In this document: piece after piece, positions 17,829-25,687 of the stretch
Layout of the letters: each line of letters begins with the position of its first letter
Position numbering within the stretch: position 1 is the stretch's first letter
Source: Alphaproteobacteria bacterium
GTDB taxonomy: Bacteria; Pseudomonadota; Alphaproteobacteria; Reyranellales; Reyranellaceae
Assembly (NCBI GenBank): GCA_017307275.1
Contig: JAFKFK010000033.1
Location: 1 to 64,000 of the forward strand
Length of the DNA stretch: 64,000 nucleotides
Reading direction: 5' to 3'
Notes under the pieces: model-generated
What the model was told of the DNA's origin: nothing
The model's input: only the letters and a program-made list of their open reading frames with translations
Database searches by the model: none
Position numbers and translations under genes: made by a program

Positions 17829-19997
17829 TCAGAATTTTTGCGATAGCGTCACGAAGAAAGCCCGCCGCATTCCGTACTGCGGTGCGCCGACACCCACGCC
17901 GGTGCCATCGCGCAACTGATAGGAAAGATCGGTCAGGTTGATCGCATCGAAACGGATCGTCGTTCCCTTGCTCCCGGGCAGGGGGATCTTCTGTGCCACG
18001 GAGAGATTGACCGTCGCATAGGCAGGCAGCGCCGTATCGTTGGGGGTCACGACACTGGTGCGCAGACCGCTGCCGAACAGCATGTCGGCCGACACGCGCG
18101 TCGCCCACTCGCTGCCCTGGTTGAAGACGTAGGCGACGCCCGCCGACCCCGTCCAGCTCTGGTCATGGTCGGCGAAGATCCAGTGATTGGCGATGTAGTC
18201 GAGATCGGCCTGCTCGAAATTGAACTGGGCCGAGTTGATGTTGGTCGAGGAAACCCGCGACCAGGCGAGGTTGGCGTAGGCCGACCAGGGTCCCTTGTCG
18301 TAGTTGCCGAAGACCTCGAAGCCTTTCACCTGGGCATAGGCGTAGTTGAAGGCCGTCTGGAAGACCGGTGCACCGAACTGGCCCTTGTCGAGGTAGTTCT
18401 CGGCGAACTTGTAGAAGCCGCTGAAGCCCACCGTCAGACCGTCGACCGGTTTCACCGTCAGGCCGATATCGAAATAGTCGGAACGCTCCGCTCGCACGGG
18501 ATCGTTGCGCGTGACCTCGGTGGCGGCTGTCGTGCCGGCACGCACGGCGATGGAGTTGAAGCCCACTTGGTTGAGCGGTGCGGGGACGAAATAGCGCGAG
18601 TAACCGGCGCGCAAGGCGATCTTTGGATCCGGCTCCCAGACCAAATTTACGCGCGGGCTGAGCTGGTTCTCGGTCGTCGCTGCGGAGATGGCGTCGAAGC
18701 GGGCGCCAAAGTTCATGGTGAGAGTCGGCGTGACCTTCCATTCGTCCTGCAGGTAGACGCTGTAGGTCCAGCCGACCAACTCCGTGCCATCGGTGAAGCC
18801 GACAGTCTGCTCACCCGGAATGAACTCGGCATCCGGATCGCTTGGGTCGGGCACGAGGGGTAGGGCGTTGGTCTGGGAGAAGCTCGTGACACGCTCGCGT
18901 TGCACGAGGAAGCCGCCGCGGATCGTATGGTTCGACGCGATCTTCCAGCTCGCATCGGCCTGCGCGCCGACGGCGAAGCTGGTGCGCTTCGCCCACGGGG
19001 CGACGCCGTTGTAGAGCAGGTCGCCCAGCGCGTCGGGCTGGTAGGAAAGATCGGAGTAGCGGGCGAAGCCAGAGAGCTGCAGGTTGAAGTTCTGGTAGCT
19101 CTTCTGCAGCGATGCGATGCCGAAGTAGGTGTCCTCCCACTGGCGCTGATCGAGAAACGAGCTGTTCTGGTTGGAAATGCCGTTCACCGTGAAGTTCGGC
19201 ATCTGCCCCGGGACGTTGGGAATCTGATAGCGGGCGCTGGCACCACCACCGATGAAGCTCAGGCGCGTATTCTCGTCGACGATGCCCGTCACTTTGGCCA
19301 GCGCATACCATTGCGCCGTGTTGTCATGGATCGGCAACGCAGAGCCCGTGGGATTCTCGATGCCGATGCCATTGCTGACGTACTGGCCGACGGCGAAATA
19401 GTCGATCGCGCCGCTGCGGCCGCCATACTCCAGGGCGGGTTGCACCCAGTTGTAGGAACCGAGCATGGTCGAGGCTTCGCCGCCGGGATTGGTCGTGCCG
19501 GACTTCACGTTGATGTCGACGACACCCGCGGTGCGCAGACCATACTGGGCGGGCAGGGCGCCGGTGATGAGCGACAGGGAGTCGGCAAAGCGCGGCGACA
19601 GGATCTGACTGAACAGGGCGAGGCCCTCGGGAAGCTGCACACCGTCGAGCCGGTACTGCAGGCTGCCATGGTCGCCGCGGACATGGATCTGGCCAAAGCC
19701 GTCCTGGACCACGCCGGGCGCCCGCAGGAGCACCTGGTTGAGCGAGGCATTGTCGCCCAGGGGGATGTTCTGGAGCGCGGAGGCGGCAAAATCGTAGCGG
19801 GTCGCGCCGAGGCTGGGCTGGATCTCGGTCCGTTCGCGATCGAGTTGTTTGGCGACGACTTCGAGCGGCGGGACGGTGATGACCGGGCCCGAGCCTGCCG
19901 CGGGATCCGGCGCCGGGCTCGTCTGGGCCAAAGAAGGTGCCGTGGCCGAGAGGGAAGCCGTCAGGGCCAATGCCGATACACCAAGTCGCCGCCGCAT
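17829..19997 (-). CDS. TonB-dependent outer-membrane receptor
   Basis: The 722-residue protein begins with a signal peptide (MRRRLGVSALALTASLSATAPSLAQ). A possible TonB box follows (ITVPPLEVVAKQ), then a plug domain with IHVRGDHGSLQYRLDGVQLP and the VVDINVKSG end, and a beta-barrel closing with the terminal Phe in FFVTLSQKF, as needed for BAM assembly. Receptors of this class import siderophores, B12, metals or sugars across the outer membrane using TonB energy. The sequence does not show the substrate, but the operator just upstream looks like a Zur box, pointing to zinc (ZnuD-like role) as an inference. It is monocistronic. Confidence 0.92.
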   Translation of the reverse strand: MRRRLGVSALALTASLSATAPSLAQTSPAPDPAAGSGPVITVPPLEVVAKQLDRERTEIQPSLGATRYDFAASALQNIPLGDNASLNQVLLRAPGVVQDGFGQIHVRGDHGSLQYRLDGVQLPEGLALFSQILSPRFADSLSLITGALPAQYGLRTAGVVDINVKSGTTNPGGEASTMLGSYNWVQPALEYGGRSGAIDYFAVGQYVSNGIGIENPTGSALPIHDNTAQWYALAKVTGIVDENTRLSFIGGGASARYQIPNVPGQMPNFTVNGISNQNSSFLDQRQWEDTYFGIASLQKSYQNFNLQLSGFARYSDLSYQPDALGDLLYNGVAPWAKRTSFAVGAQADASWKIASNHTIRGGFLVQRERVTSFSQTNALPLVPDPSDPDAEFIPGEQTVGFTDGTELVGWTYSVYLQDEWKVTPTLTMNFGARFDAISAATTENQLSPRVNLVWEPDPKIALRAGYSRYFVPAPLNQVGFNSIAVRAGTTAATEVTRNDPVRAERSDYFDIGLTVKPVDGLTVGFSGFYKFAENYLDKGQFGAPVFQTAFNYAYAQVKGFEVFGNYDKGPWSAYANLAWSRVSSTNINSAQFNFEQADLDYIANHWIFADHDQSWTGSAGVAYVFNQGSEWATRVSADMLFGSGLRTSVVTPNDTALPAYATVNLSVAQKIPLPGSKGTTIRFDAINLTDLSYQLRDGTGVGVGAPQYGMRRAFFVTLSQKF

Positions 19998-20010
19998 TAT
20001 CGCCCTTTCT

Positions 20011-20046
20011 GTAATGTTATGTCGTAACGTTACAATATAACATTTT
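20011..20046 (-). promoter_or_regulatory. Two overlapping Zur-like dyad operators upstream of the TonB receptor
   Basis: Two imperfect 7-3-7 palindromes lie 14 bases upstream of the receptor ATG. The first is ATGTTAT-GTC-GTAACGT at 20014-20030. The second is ACGTTAC-AAT-ATAACAT at 20027-20043, offset by 13 bases and sharing four. Both match the ATGTTAT-NNN-ATAACAT architecture of proteobacterial Zur sites. The position fits repression of the receptor by a Fur-family regulator under zinc sufficiency. The match to Zur is inferred from memory of the motif; the symmetry is directly visible. Confidence 0.6.
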
Positions 20047-20098
20047 ATGCGGTCAACTGAGGCATGCCGGCACGCGGTGTGTTCCTGGTCGGCCGTTC

Positions 20099-20761
20099 CT
20101 ACGGCTTTTTCGTCCAGCGGGGCGGCAGCAGGCGGGTGTTGAGGAAGTAGGGCGTGCTGTTGTCGGTCAACCGGATGGAGCCGATCAGCGGCAGGTCGTA
20201 CTTGGCCTGGAAATAGATCTCCGACCGTTGGGCAATGCCCGGATCGTCGTTGATCGGATGGCCGATTAACGACCGGAAGGGACAGGTGAAGGTGGCCGAT
20301 TCGCCGGGTTCCAGGCCCGTGCCCGTGCGAGACGAAAATCGCACGTCAGTCGCCTCGAGCAGCGTCGGTGGCAGCCCGGATGCACGGACGTGATCGAGCA
20401 CGCAACCGATCTTCAGGTTCGCCAGGGCAAACCAGGAATCCTTGTTCTCCACCTTGAAGGTTACGTCGAAGGGCGAGCCGTCCTTCACTTCGCCCGACGA
20501 GTAGCTCGGGGTCGGCCGCAGCGACCATGCGCCAAAGGCTACGCCGCCCATCACCATGAGCACGATAAGTGTCATGAACAGCCGCTCCAGCGATTGCGCG
20601 CCATCGCGCGCCATCACCATGAGTTCCTGCTGGAGCGTCGATGTCGGGGGCGGCGGCGGACGCACGCGGGTGCGGGGCTGTCTCGGCGGTCCTGATTTCG
20701 AGACTGCAGAAGCCTTCTTTTTGCTGTCAGTCTTCTTCTTCGACTTCTGCTTCGTCGCCAT
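20099..20761 (-). CDS. Membrane-anchored protein of unknown function
   Basis: The 220-residue protein has a Lys/Ser/Pro-rich cytosolic head (MATKQKSKKKTDSKKKASAV and a run of prolines near residue 37), one transmembrane segment (about residues 62-80, FMTLIVLMVMGGVAFGAWSL) and a periplasmic domain of about 130 residues containing two cysteines (KIGCVLDHV and TFTCPFRS) that could form a disulfide. The periplasmic part has a beta-rich pattern (FDVTFKVENKDSWFALANLK) suggestive of an Ig-like fold. No family is recognised, and no operon partner is evident. Confidence 0.7.
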   Translation of the reverse strand: MATKQKSKKKTDSKKKASAVSKSGPPRQPRTRVRPPPPPTSTLQQELMVMARDGAQSLERLFMTLIVLMVMGGVAFGAWSLRPTPSYSSGEVKDGSPFDVTFKVENKDSWFALANLKIGCVLDHVRASGLPPTLLEATDVRFSSRTGTGLEPGESATFTCPFRSLIGHPINDDPGIAQRSEIYFQAKYDLPLIGSIRLTDNSTPYFLNTRLLPPRWTKKP

Positions 20762-20993
20762 AGCGTCGGCTTACCGCACCTTGGTTACGAAAAACAGAGG
20801 CTTCGAATTCAGTTTGGAGGCGCTCGCCTTCTGTCTTTTGCATGCTTGATGTTGAAGCCAGGAATATCGACCTGATACGCTGGTTGGCGGCAGGAAAGTG
20901 CTGCTCTACCAGAGGACAGTGCCTCGCCCGCATCTGCCAGGCCAACTGGCTGATATGACGAGGAACTGGTGTGCGACGCAAAGGGAGTGACAC

Positions 20994-22061
20994 ATGCCGT
21001 CGAGAAGAGCGTCGATCTTCGCCCTGATTGCCGCATCGCTGCTGGCGTCCTGGCAGATCCCGGCCAGCGCCTGCACTCGCCTCGTGTATCTGGGCCCCAA
21101 TGGCAACATTGTCACCGCCCGGTCGATGGACTGGAAAAGCGATGTCGCGACCAATCTGTGGATACTGCCTCGTGGCACGAAGCGGAGCGGAGAAGCGGGG
21201 CCCAATTCCATCGAATGGACATCCAAGTACGGCAGCGTCGTCGCAACGGGCTACGACGTCTCGACGACCGATGGCGTGAATGAAGCGGGCCTAAACGCAA
21301 ATGTCCTCTGGCTGGCCGAGTCCGAGTACCCGAAATTCGAGAAGGGGAGCAAACCGGGATTAACGATCGCGGCCTGGGCGCAGTATGTCCTCGACAACTT
21401 CGCGACAGTCGCCGAGGCCGTCGCTGCCCTGGGGAAGGAGCCCTTCACGGTCGTCACGGCCAACGTGCCAGGTGAGGATCGCCTGACGACGCTCCATCTT
21501 TCGATGTCCGACGCGAGTGGCGACAGCGCCATCATCGAGTACATCGCCGGCAAGCAGGTCATTCATCATGACCGCAAGTACCAGGTGATGACGAACTCGC
21601 CGATCTTCGAGCAGCAACTGGCGCTGAATACCTACTGGCAGCAGATCAGCGGAACCGTGATGTTACCGGGCACCAATCGCGCCTCCGATCGTTTTGCGCG
21701 CGCCTCCTTCTATGTGAACGCGATCCCCAAGGACGAAGACCCCAATCGTGCGCTGGCCAGCGTGTTTAGCGTCATCCGGAACGTCTCCGTGCCCTACGGC
21801 TTGACGACGCCGGACGAGCCGAACATCTCGTCGACGCGGTGGCGCACCGTCGTCGATCACAAACGGAAGCTCTACTTTTTCGAATCGGCGCTGACGCCCA
21901 ACACGTTCTGGGTGGACCTGAAGATGATCGATTTCTCGAAGGAGACCGGCACCGTGAAGAAGCTCGATCTCGGCAGGAACCAGGACCATACCTATTCCGG
22001 AAACGCCACGAGCGCCTTCAAGAACAGCGCGCCCTTCAAGTTTCTGGGGCTGGAGAAGTAA
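20994..22061 (+). CDS. Secreted linear amide C-N hydrolase (choloylglycine hydrolase/penicillin V acylase family)
   Basis: The 355-residue Ntn-hydrolase has a signal peptide (MPSRRASIFALIAASLLASW, cleavage after ASA). Cleavage exposes an N-terminal Cys in CTRLVYLGPNGNIVTARSMDW, the expected catalytic nucleophile of penicillin V acylases and bile-salt hydrolases. Supporting residues include the Arg/Asp in RSMDWK and the Asn in GVNEAGLNANVLWL. It likely acts in the periplasm on a linear amide such as an N-acyl homoserine lactone, penicillin V or a lipid amide. It converges on the flavin oxidase gene with a 26-base gap. Confidence 0.9.
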   Translation: MPSRRASIFALIAASLLASWQIPASACTRLVYLGPNGNIVTARSMDWKSDVATNLWILPRGTKRSGEAGPNSIEWTSKYGSVVATGYDVSTTDGVNEAGLNANVLWLAESEYPKFEKGSKPGLTIAAWAQYVLDNFATVAEAVAALGKEPFTVVTANVPGEDRLTTLHLSMSDASGDSAIIEYIAGKQVIHHDRKYQVMTNSPIFEQQLALNTYWQQISGTVMLPGTNRASDRFARASFYVNAIPKDEDPNRALASVFSVIRNVSVPYGLTTPDEPNISSTRWRTVVDHKRKLYFFESALTPNTFWVDLKMIDFSKETGTVKKLDLGRNQDHTYSGNATSAFKNSAPFKFLGLEK

Positions 22062-22087
22062 GAGATCGGCGGGATCGCGCACCGCTC

Positions 22088-23497
22088 TCACGAAGCCGAT
22101 CGTCCCTCGGTCATATTGTGATTGCACAGCGTCGAACAAAAAATGCCCTTGGGATCATAGCGGCGTTTTAGTTTTGACCAGTTCGTGTAGTCGGGACCGA
22201 AGTGCGCTGCCCAATAGTCGAGGGGCAAGTCTGATCCCAGAAAGCCGGAGAGATAGCGCTTGCCGCCCTTGGCCAGGAACCGTTCATCCATCTCCCAAAT
22301 AACCTCAAGACAACCGGGCACCAGCGCGGGAGGCACTCCCGGATTGAGGATCATGACGGAAAAGAACTCCGCCTGGCCCGGCCCCATGAAGAAGCCCGTC
22401 GGCTGCTTTCCGGAAATTGGCACCAAATGCACCATGGTTGCGAAGTGCAGGGGCAGGGAACGGAGTAAGTCATCAAGTTCCGACATGACTACATCCTGAG
22501 CTACGAGACATTCGTACCAAGGATGCTGCAGTTCCCACTGTCCTGAAGCCTTCATCGCCTGGAGGCGGGCTTCGTGGCGGAAGAGGTAAGAGTCCATCGC
22601 CTCATCCTGGCGATGCGAGACTCTCCAGGGTTTTACATCGCTTCCGAAGTCGGCCAGTTCGGGGGCCTTATCGTCGTATTCGAAAGAGACCTGCAGGGAG
22701 AACAGCCATTCGGCGAACGGCCGTCGCCCCTTTGCCGTCAACTTCGTGCCTTGCAGCGAGGGCGAGCAGAATGCTTCGATAAAATCGGCGTGGCGCTTGA
22801 AGACGGCAAGATCCTTCAGCCACTGCTCCCTGTCTGTGTATGCCAAAGAGAACGTGCGCACTTGCCTGCCGAAAGGCCGCAACTGGATCGCAGCCTTGGT
22901 TATGACGCCAAATTGGCCCTGTCCGCCAAGGCAAGCGTGAAACAAGGAGGACGCAGCATCGACCCGTTGAATTTTGCCGTCCGCCGTTACCACCTCGAGG
23001 GCAGTCACGTGGGAGGCCGCGATACCGTGCTTGAACGATGCGGCGCCGACTCCGCCCACGGAAATAAGGCCTGCAATGGATAGATTGACATTGTAGGGCG
23101 TGATGTACGGAACACGCGATTCTCTCAATGTCGCGGCAAGCAAGGCAGACCAGCTTGCATTGGCGTCGACCCAAATGAGTCCGTCCTCCTGCTCGTGAAC
23201 GGCATCGAACCGATCCATGTGCAGCGTCAGGCCTCCTGCAACAGGCAGGGATTGGCCGGATTGACTGAGGCCCTTGGCGCGAACTGTTACCGGCAAGCAA
23301 TTTTCGTCGGCGTAGGCAATCAACTGTTGGAGGGCAAGGGTCGTCGGGGGAGAAAAGACGGCGGCTGGTTTCGAGTGTGCCAATCCGCCGAAATCACGGC
23401 TGAAAGAGACAAGTGAATGCTCGTCGCGGAGCATTGTTTGTCCGATTCTCTGTTCGCACTGCTGGATGTGGTGCGCAGTCCACGGCGACTGCGACAT
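22088..23497 (-). CDS. FAD-binding oxidoreductase, PCMH/VAO fold
   Basis: The 469-residue flavoprotein has an N-terminal PCMH-type FAD domain (FSPPTTLALQQLIAYADE, AKGLSQSGQSLPVAGGL, then SIAGLISVGGVGAASFKHG) and a substrate domain, resembling cytokinin dehydrogenase and related oxidases. At the position where covalently flavinylated relatives have His (GHS-type motif) this protein reads GLSQSG, so FAD is probably not attached through that His. The C-terminal YDPKGIFCSTLC carries two Cys. The start MSQSPWTAHH is one base after the preceding gene's stop, so a longer 5' frame is rejected. It is last in the KMO-like/diiron/flavin operon. Confidence 0.85.
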   Translation of the reverse strand: MSQSPWTAHHIQQCEQRIGQTMLRDEHSLVSFSRDFGGLAHSKPAAVFSPPTTLALQQLIAYADENCLPVTVRAKGLSQSGQSLPVAGGLTLHMDRFDAVHEQEDGLIWVDANASWSALLAATLRESRVPYITPYNVNLSIAGLISVGGVGAASFKHGIAASHVTALEVVTADGKIQRVDAASSLFHACLGGQGQFGVITKAAIQLRPFGRQVRTFSLAYTDREQWLKDLAVFKRHADFIEAFCSPSLQGTKLTAKGRRPFAEWLFSLQVSFEYDDKAPELADFGSDVKPWRVSHRQDEAMDSYLFRHEARLQAMKASGQWELQHPWYECLVAQDVVMSELDDLLRSLPLHFATMVHLVPISGKQPTGFFMGPGQAEFFSVMILNPGVPPALVPGCLEVIWEMDERFLAKGGKRYLSGFLGSDLPLDYWAAHFGPDYTNWSKLKRRYDPKGIFCSTLCNHNMTEGRSAS

Positions 23498-23498
23498 C

Positions 23499-24197
23499 CT
23501 AGAGAACCTCCTGTCCTGTCCGTTCCAGTCGGCGATTGCAGGCGATGACCAGGCCATCGAACATCCTGTCGAAGGCGTCGTAGCATCGGTCGACCAGTTG
23601 CATTGCGTCGTGACGGGTTTTCGCTGGAAGGGGCGTGGCATACAGCGCGCGCTCCATCTCCTCGTCGAACAAGGCGTGTGATAACTCCGCATCGAGGTGG
23701 GAGCGGGAGAAGTATTTCAGTTTACGTTCTTCCCCGGTCTTCTCTACCTGCTCGGCCACTCTTTCAAAGAACACGTGGCCCGACGATTCCACGACGAGCA
23801 ATAGCGCGATGTTCAGCCACTCGCTGTCGCTTCTGTATACTTCCGCGAGGATGGCGTACGCCGGATCCCGCATGGATCGGGTTGCCTTGCCAAACAGCCA
23901 GAGAATGTCTTCGTCGTTGGAAGTCTTGTTGCTCAGATAGTTCCTGTCGTGCAGGAACCATCGTTCGTGGCCGGCATCTTCCAGTCGATGGTGGCGAGCG
24001 ATCTTTTTCAGATAGGGATCGGTAACCCGCTCTTCATTCAGGCGTAGAATGTCTTGGAAAGTCATGACCCAGAATGTCAGCTCGGGAACGAAATAGCGAA
24101 GTTCCTCCAAGCTCTTCAGTTGTCTCAAGACATCGAAAAAACGGTGGTTCGCGAACTCTTTTTGTTTGGAGTCGATGTAAGCCTGTACCGTTTTCAT
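23499..24197 (-). CDS. Haem-oxygenase-like diiron enzyme (HDO / iron-containing redox enzyme)
   Basis: The 232-residue all-helical protein has the ligand set expected of haem-oxygenase-like diiron oxidases: Glu73 and His77 in LEDAGHERW, Glu137 and nearby His141 in VVESSGHVFFE, and His167, Glu171 and His174 in SHLDAELSHALFDEE (the HxxxD/ExxH element). Known members (UndA, BesC, SznF, CADD types) cleave C-C bonds or oxidise amines in natural-product or cofactor synthesis. The start MKTVQAY overlaps the upstream gene's stop in ATGA, implying coupled translation. The substrate is unknown; the context suggests an aromatic amino acid derivative. Confidence 0.82.
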   Translation of the reverse strand: MKTVQAYIDSKQKEFANHRFFDVLRQLKSLEELRYFVPELTFWVMTFQDILRLNEERVTDPYLKKIARHHRLEDAGHERWFLHDRNYLSNKTSNDEDILWLFGKATRSMRDPAYAILAEVYRSDSEWLNIALLLVVESSGHVFFERVAEQVEKTGEERKLKYFSRSHLDAELSHALFDEEMERALYATPLPAKTRHDAMQLVDRCYDAFDRMFDGLVIACNRRLERTGQEVL

Positions 24198-25639
24198 GCC
24201 GATTCCCATGACGTTGGGGCTGGGGTGGTCTCAAGATGGCCGTGCGGCATGCGCTTCAGGCGCGCTAGAGATTCGTCGTATTCACGCATCAATTCATCGA
24301 CGCGCAGCCAATCGACATCGGACAGCTGCGTGGTCTGATTGCAAACTCGATCGAGCAACGTGTTTTGCAGGCGGCCGTGAGCCAAAGCGGTCGCGTAGGG
24401 CATGTTGCTGAACATGACCAACACATGTTTGGAGACGTATCGGGCTGGATAGCGCTGCATCAAATGCTGTTCCAACTGCTTCTTGAAATTGAAGCGCGGA
24501 TCGCGAATTCCCGTCTGAATTTCATGATGATTGTCTGTCGACATTTCCGAGACGGCATCGGTATCCGGTTTGCGCGCCAGATAGAACGCGGGCATGACCC
24601 GCGACCAATCGTCATGATAGAGGTCGAGAAATTCGTTCAGGATGCGGCAGTCTTCAAATCCGCAATTCATTCCCTGGCCGAAGAATGGAATTAGTCCGTG
24701 GGCCGCATCTCCGATGAGCAGACATTGATCCTCGTGATGCCAGGGCGAGCATTTCACGGTGCTCATGTGGCCTACGGGATGATTGAGAAAATCACCCGCC
24801 ACATCGGGCACCATCGGAGCAATGTCCGGAAAGGTCTTATTGAAGAAGGCCTTGATGCGCGGTTCGTTGTCCAGATTGGCAACACTGTTCTCTCCCTTCA
24901 GCGGTAGGAACAGGGAGCCAGTCACCGAGTTGTCGAGGTTGGGATTGCCCAGTAACACGACGGATTCCCTGGGCCAAAGATGCAAGTGCTCGCGAGCCAG
25001 GTGGTTCGACGAGGCGCTGGAAATCGCAATTTCCTTGTAGCCATGCGAAATGAAGACTCTTGAGGTCGATACCAGGCCTTGCTGCTGGAGTGATGCTCGG
25101 ACCTGCGAACCTGCTCCGTCGGCGCCGATCACGCGTTGATAGGCATGGGTGAATTGACTGCCATCCGGCCGTTTGAAGTGTGCTTCTTTTTCCGAGACAT
25201 CCAGGTGCAACAGCCGCGTGTCGAAGTGCCACCGGATCGACGGAAACTTTCTCGCTTCTTCCAGGAGTAGTTCGTTCAGATCGGTTCGTTTGACTGCGTT
25301 GATGTATTCATCGTGACGGCGGCCGAATGCCTGGTACTTCACCTCGCCTTTCTCGTCGTGAATCGCGCGGGCGCGCATCGGGACCATCAGTTTTTCGACG
25401 GCCGGCAAGATGCCGGCGTCGGACAAGGCTGTGACGCCGCGGCATGACATGGCCAAGTTTATGGAACGCCCATTGTCCGATGCCGCGACGCGGCTATCGG
25501 ACCGAGACTCGAACACGTCGACCTCGTAGCCACGACGCGCCAGGTAAATGGCTAGCAGACCGCCAACCAAACCCGCACCAACGATGCTGATGATCTGCGC
25601 GTCACTCTTCCTTCGCGACCGTTTCGTACAGCCAGTCAC
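24194..25639 (-). CDS. Kynurenine 3-monooxygenase-like FAD monooxygenase
   Basis: The 481-residue flavoprotein hydroxylase has the Rossmann motif IVGAGLVGGLLAIYLARRG, the KMO-typical NGRSINLAMSCRG, the VIGADGAGSQVR motif, and LLIGDAAHGLIPFFGQGMNCGFEDC, which is the strongest KMO signature. KMO hydroxylates L-kynurenine to 3-hydroxykynurenine with NADPH and O2. No tryptophan dioxygenase or kynureninase lies nearby, so it may serve a specialised route. The start is GTG at 25637-25639. It heads a three-gene operon and diverges from an AraC-type regulator. Base composition is less GC-rich than its neighbours, suggesting acquisition. Confidence 0.86.
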   Translation of the reverse strand: MTGCTKRSRRKSDAQIISIVGAGLVGGLLAIYLARRGYEVDVFESRSDSRVAASDNGRSINLAMSCRGVTALSDAGILPAVEKLMVPMRARAIHDEKGEVKYQAFGRRHDEYINAVKRTDLNELLLEEARKFPSIRWHFDTRLLHLDVSEKEAHFKRPDGSQFTHAYQRVIGADGAGSQVRASLQQQGLVSTSRVFISHGYKEIAISSASSNHLAREHLHLWPRESVVLLGNPNLDNSVTGSLFLPLKGENSVANLDNEPRIKAFFNKTFPDIAPMVPDVAGDFLNHPVGHMSTVKCSPWHHEDQCLLIGDAAHGLIPFFGQGMNCGFEDCRILNEFLDLYHDDWSRVMPAFYLARKPDTDAVSEMSTDNHHEIQTGIRDPRFNFKKQLEQHLMQRYPARYVSKHVLVMFSNMPYATALAHGRLQNTLLDRVCNQTTQLSDVDWLRVDELMREYDESLARLKRMPHGHLETTPAPTSWESA

Positions 25640-25687
25640 GGTTTAGGCCTCTCAGGGCTGTGCACTCGGTTGGGCGGCCCCGTTTCT

